Origin: Strix aluco
Lineage: Eukaryota; Chordata; Aves; Strigiformes; Strigidae
Assembly: GCF_031877795.1 (NCBI RefSeq)
Contig: NC_133946.1
Coordinates: 11,507,144 to 11,571,143 of the forward strand
Reading direction: 5' to 3'
DNA: 64,000 nucleotides
The notes under the pieces are model-generated. The model did not search any database and was not told the DNA's origin. It worked only from the letters and a program-made list of their open reading frames with translations. The stretch's first letter is position 1. Each line of letters opens with the position of its first letter. Position numbers and translations under genes: made by a program. Shown here in pieces: positions 59,901-64,000 of this stretch.

Positions 59901-62900
59901 TTTTGGGTGAGATTTCAGATTTGATTTAAGGAGGAGTCTGGTATTTCCTGTGTGTTTCCTCCAGGAAATACCTCTCCTGGGAGGTGGGTCAAAGATGAGA
60001 TCCCTACAGGTCTTCTGTTTACGCCATCATAATTTCTGAGAGATGTGAAATCTCCCAAATCATCCTCCATCACTTGAAGATGCCATCTCAGCAGTAACCC
60101 TACCCAGATGAAAGGGAAGCGTCTAAACCACAAATTGGAAATAAATTTGAAATTCTATTGGGAAAAATAAATTGCATTAGTGGAAAAATATTCTCATAAT
60201 ATCAATGTTATGTGAACATCAAATGTCAATAAATTCTAAGTATATCTTTAAGATTCACCTTTCAAACATAGAAATTGGACAGGTCCAGTTAAACCAGTCT
60301 TCCGTTTCTAACATCATTACATACAGGCACAGTATTTGGTATTTTTCAGGGTTATGCTGTATCCATTCAAAGGAGATGAAGTTTTGTAAATATTATGTCT
60401 ATGGCAGTGGTAGCTGTTGTTTTTGTGAGGAGAGCTAATCAAACTTGGCAGCAGGCAGAGCTCAGTCTCTTTGAGCTATTGCCTGTTAAAGCCTCCAGAT
60501 GTTCTTGTCTCCTGTCTTGAGCCTGCCCCGACAGTATTTGTGGTTTAAGAAAATAATTGGAAGTGGATGAAAAAATAGCAGACCGAAAAATGGTAGACAA
60601 AACCTTTCATTTTTATCTTACCTCTAATGTGTTATGGCTATTTCTGACTTGTTTATGGGTTTTTTCAAATGGAAATAATATACAACAAAGAAAATGACTG
60701 ATTTTAAAGGGGAAGACTCTTCTTCCCCTTTCAATCTCTCTTTGTTTTTTGAAAGGAAATGAAGTAAAATGTGAAAGGACCAAGAAGAAAATGAAATCTT
60801 TTATGTTCAAGTCCATCTGAGATTACACTAAATCTGGTTGGATTTGTTTGTCTGTTTAGGCTGGGAAGGTTGACTAACTTTTTGCATTACTGTACAACAA
60901 TCATGTTCATTTAGAAACATTTGTATGAGGAAAAAAAACTAAGTAACAAATGTTTTTATAAAATTGTTTGGATCAGTTGGAAGACTTTAGATAAAGCAAA
61001 GTAACAAAATATTTCAGTTAGCTTTTAAGTAAATATCATAGGTTCAGATACGAATATTATGAGGAGCACTATGACATTTCTGGATCAGGCATAAAGTTTC
61101 ATGCACTGGTTTCCACATGGACCCTTTTCTGTGCAGGACTGAAAAGCATTTAAGTGCTTAAGCTAAAGTGTTTTTGGATAGCAAACAAGTTATCTAAGTA
61201 CCTTTAAAAGCTCCTTAAACTCCAAAAACATTCAAATGTTTTTGAAAATTTATCTCTACAGGTAGATTTAAGAAATCTCTTTCACCCCATCCACAATCAA
61301 GCTTTGATTTTTATTTCTGTACCAGCTTAGAATATTTAATATCTGTTATGCAGATCTATAAAGAGCCAATTCTGGTCTTTAACTTGGGCTTTGATGACTG
61401 CCTTTCCCTACTGATTATTTTATCTGACTGTTTTAGCGATGTAAAGGTCAGCTAGGGCAGCACCTCTGATAGATGTAAACCACTAAGGAACAAATTACAG
61501 AGAACTAGGAATCTTCAGTGCTTACTTGCTGGAGTTAAAAACTAAACCAAAAAAGAACTCCAACTTCTAATCATCTTACTGCAGTTTTTCTCCATAGGTT
61601 CAAAATATTTTCTCACAAACTCACATTGATATTAGCTAAAAGGCACAGAAGCAGGAGTGAAAAACTGTCACATAGCTTGCATTATGAGAAGGAGCATTAA
61701 TTCAAGAATCTGGATTCTCTAAATGCGTGTAAGACTTAAAAGATACTAACATACTGCATGCAATGTGGCAATCTGGCTCAGAGATGTAATGCCAGTTCTA
61801 AGATCTTTGAAAAAACGTATTGCAATGTAAAATGTGAAATTTTGCTCAGATTTCTTTTCCCTGCAACAGCCTGGAGTAGCACTTTCTGATCTATGGCACA
61901 CGACCACGCAGGGCAGGATTCTAAGGAATTTGGTCCACTGTTAGCACAACCCTGGCTTGACAGGGTAGGAAAATCCACAAATCTGTTGTCCACAAATCTA
62001 CAGGGGGAAAAATAACAGTTTCAGTGTGACGGTGGTAGATGCGGATTTGAGATTACGGATGGAAGCTGAAGAGAGACTTAAAGCACTGCGGAGAGGACAC
62101 AGCTGCCGAGGGAGATGATGCTCACGATGTTTCTGAGCTTTGAGCACCCTCTTCTGGAGTAACACACACCTAAGAAGTGGCCACTTCATTTTCATTCTCA
62201 GCCTTTACAGAGAAAAGAAGCAACGTCCCTTCTTGGCTGCCAGGGAAAACTGTAAAGCTGAATCAAAATCAGCAGACGCAAGCAGGGAATTTAAAAAAAT
62301 CAAGTAAAATACAGAGACATTTTACCTTCAGGAGGCAGAAACAAAACAAAAAATTTCCAGTATCTGAAAATTCATTTCTGCTATCCCAAATTCTGTCCCC
62401 ATTTAGAACTGAATAACCTCATGGATTATATCAGGGCTTCACTTGGCACAGCTGACAGCAAGTGCATCAAAAAGGGATCCTTGTGTGTGTATATGATGAA
62501 AAAAACCCAACTTTGATTCTACTCAAACTCGGAGGACTGTCCTCCAAGACAATCGCTGTTGTAAAAAATCAGGATTTTCACAAAATGTAAGCATTTGTTA
62601 CTAACTTTGGGTTATTGCTCTCATCTCTGTTAGTCGGACATGTTGCAGCACGCACCTATAGCTCTGTATCTGAGCCATAACTCAAGACTAGAATGAGTTA
62701 CTGAGGTCAGTTGTGAAGAAAAAAATAACCTTTTACTTATGAAATATTCAACTTGCTTTATGAAATTTTTTTTTATTGATCACCTTTCCAATAATATCAG
62801 GCAGCTAATCTATATTACTCACAAGAAATTTCTGTCCATGTCTAAGGCAATTCCTTTTTTCAGCTTCCCCGTATTTCAGTTTCTGCAGATATGTAATGCA

Positions 62901-63690
62901 GAAAGGAGCAAGACATCTGTACATTTAAGACCCTGAAGATAGCGGACTTTATTTAGATCTCAACATTCACTTAAAGATAGGTAAATAACTAGTCCTAACT
63001 CACTTCAGTCAGCCTGCAGAAACACAGGGCAGTGCTGAAGAACAACTTGTAACTATTGTGGGGAGCTGTAAAGCACTTCAGCCATCTTATTAGGTTGCTA
63101 ACTCTGGATATGCCAAGGGCAGAGCAGAAAAAATTGTTCTTTCACTGCACGACCGTGCTCGGGCACTGGAAGCAGCACAGCAATATTACTGCAGCTTGTT
63201 GGGCTAATTCTCTCGCCATCCTAGAGGAAGAAGGCAATAAAACGGGCTGAGCACCACATTAACACAGCAGTACTGCCTCTGGGGCCTGAGCTAGTACCTC
63301 TGTATACACCCCTTTTGTTCAGACCAAAGAAGTTACTTGGAGCCAGTTTGGGCACCTCAAACGCTGCATTGTATTTGACGGGCATACCTGAAAAGATGTT
63401 TTCTGACAACAAAGCCGAGCTAATGGCTAGTTGCATGCCGAAAGGAGTGGTCCCCTCAGAGAAAATAGAAGAATTGTCTCGTTTTTCTGTCAGAGAAACA
63501 ACCTGGAGAGATCAGCAGATTTCGGTAATCATCAGAGCCTCTGTCAGGCCAGACGAGCACCAGAGCTGAGCAAGGGAAGCGATGGGAACACATACGAGCA
63601 GGAAGAGGAAGAGGCAGGAGCGTTCTCTGTGGCGAAAACTGCCTTTTAGATGAGATTAAATACAAAATTAACGATTTATTTCTCCCTGGC
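56925..63690. other. Intergenic, CDHR5 to right-edge promoter
   Basis: No coding gene was recognised on either strand. 57-59.8 kb is of mixed composition; 59.8-63.6 kb is AT-rich. A 168-codon hydrophobic frame at 58314-58820 lacks any family signature. No repeat family was identified with confidence. Confidence 0.65.
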
Positions 63691-64000
63691 GGAGGCGCGT
63701 GCCGCCTGAGGGGAAACTCTACTTCCCATGATGCAGCGGTGCGGCAGGGCGGGCTCGGGGCGGAGCCAACCCGGCAGCGCGCCCTGAGGGGGCGGCCAAT
63801 GGGGAGGCGGCTGGCGGCGGTTGGAGTTTGAATTTTGAAGGGGCTGAGGCCGAGCTACCGTTGGGGCGCGGGGCTCGGGCGCTCGTCAGGGACGTGGGAC
63901 CTCCGCGCTTGGTGTGTGGGGCTGTGGCGGGCGGTGTGGGCTGAGGGAAGCCTCTTCCTCCCTCCGGCCGCTGCGGGAGAGTGTGGGGCTCCGTATCCCG
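63690..64000 (+). promoter_or_regulatory. CpG-rich promoter of an unidentified gene at the right edge
   Basis: There is an abrupt switch to GC-rich, CpG-dense sequence. Motifs in order are ZNF143-like ACTTCCCATGATGCAGCGG (63721-63739), CCAAT (63796-63800), and two TTTGAA cores (63827-63832, 63834-63839) of the cell-cycle homology region type, just below a GGCGG-rich stretch. The order upstream-CCAAT-CHR suggests transcription rightward. No coding exon is visible before the edge. Confidence 0.65.

Overview
The window is vertebrate nuclear DNA and almost certainly avian. It has spliced genes with GT-AG introns, CR1-type LINE fossils, an LTR-type insertion beginning TGTCCTGGTTTC (a family I associate with birds), and the gene order DEAF1-DRD4-SCT-CDHR5. 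That order matches human 11p15.5 in reverse. The SCT gene encodes two secretin-type peptides, an arrangement described in chicken. The species cannot be named from the sequence alone; the LTR-type insertion hints at a neoavian bird, but weakly.

Layout: (1) 1-4.4 kb holds the last three coding exons of DEAF1 (+ strand), including the complete MYND zinc finger, then the 3' UTR and a poly(A) signal. (2) 4.4-7.4 kb is a tail-to-tail intergenic spacer with an AT-rich, homeodomain-motif-rich island. (3) 7.5-20.8 kb is a complete four-exon DRD4 (dopamine D4 receptor, - strand, 373 aa). Its 11-kb first intron contains an AT-rich repeat, a CR1 fragment and a probable solo LTR, and its first exon lies in a strong CpG island. 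(4) 21.3-35.8 kb is a gene-free spacer between DRD4 and SCT with ancient CR1/LINE fossils and AT-rich stretches that look like conserved non-coding DNA. (5) 35.9-39.7 kb is SCT (+ strand), a 136-aa precursor for a secretin-like peptide and secretin encoded by two adjacent 105-bp exons. (6) 39.75-42.0 kb is a spacer with a 43-base C run and a neat 171-bp palindromic LTR-type insertion flanked by a 5-bp duplication. (7) 42.0-56.9 kb is a complete 15-coding-exon CDHR5 (mucin-like protocadherin / mu-protocadherin, 740 aa) with four cadherin repeats but no mucin stalk, followed by two possible alternative 3' exons. (8) 57-63.7 kb is gene-free. (9) 63.7-64.0 kb is a CpG-rich promoter with ZNF143-, CCAAT- and CHR-type motifs, belonging to a gene that starts at or beyond the right edge.

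The genes do not form a pathway. DEAF1 is a nuclear transcription factor, DRD4 a Gi-coupled neuronal receptor, SCT a gut/brain peptide hormone precursor, and CDHR5 a brush-border adhesion protein. SCT and CDHR5 are both gut-epithelial genes and lie in tandem. All exon calls were made by hand from splice-site consensus, reading phase and family motifs. The four recognised genes have fully consistent phases; alternative exons are presented as hypotheses.
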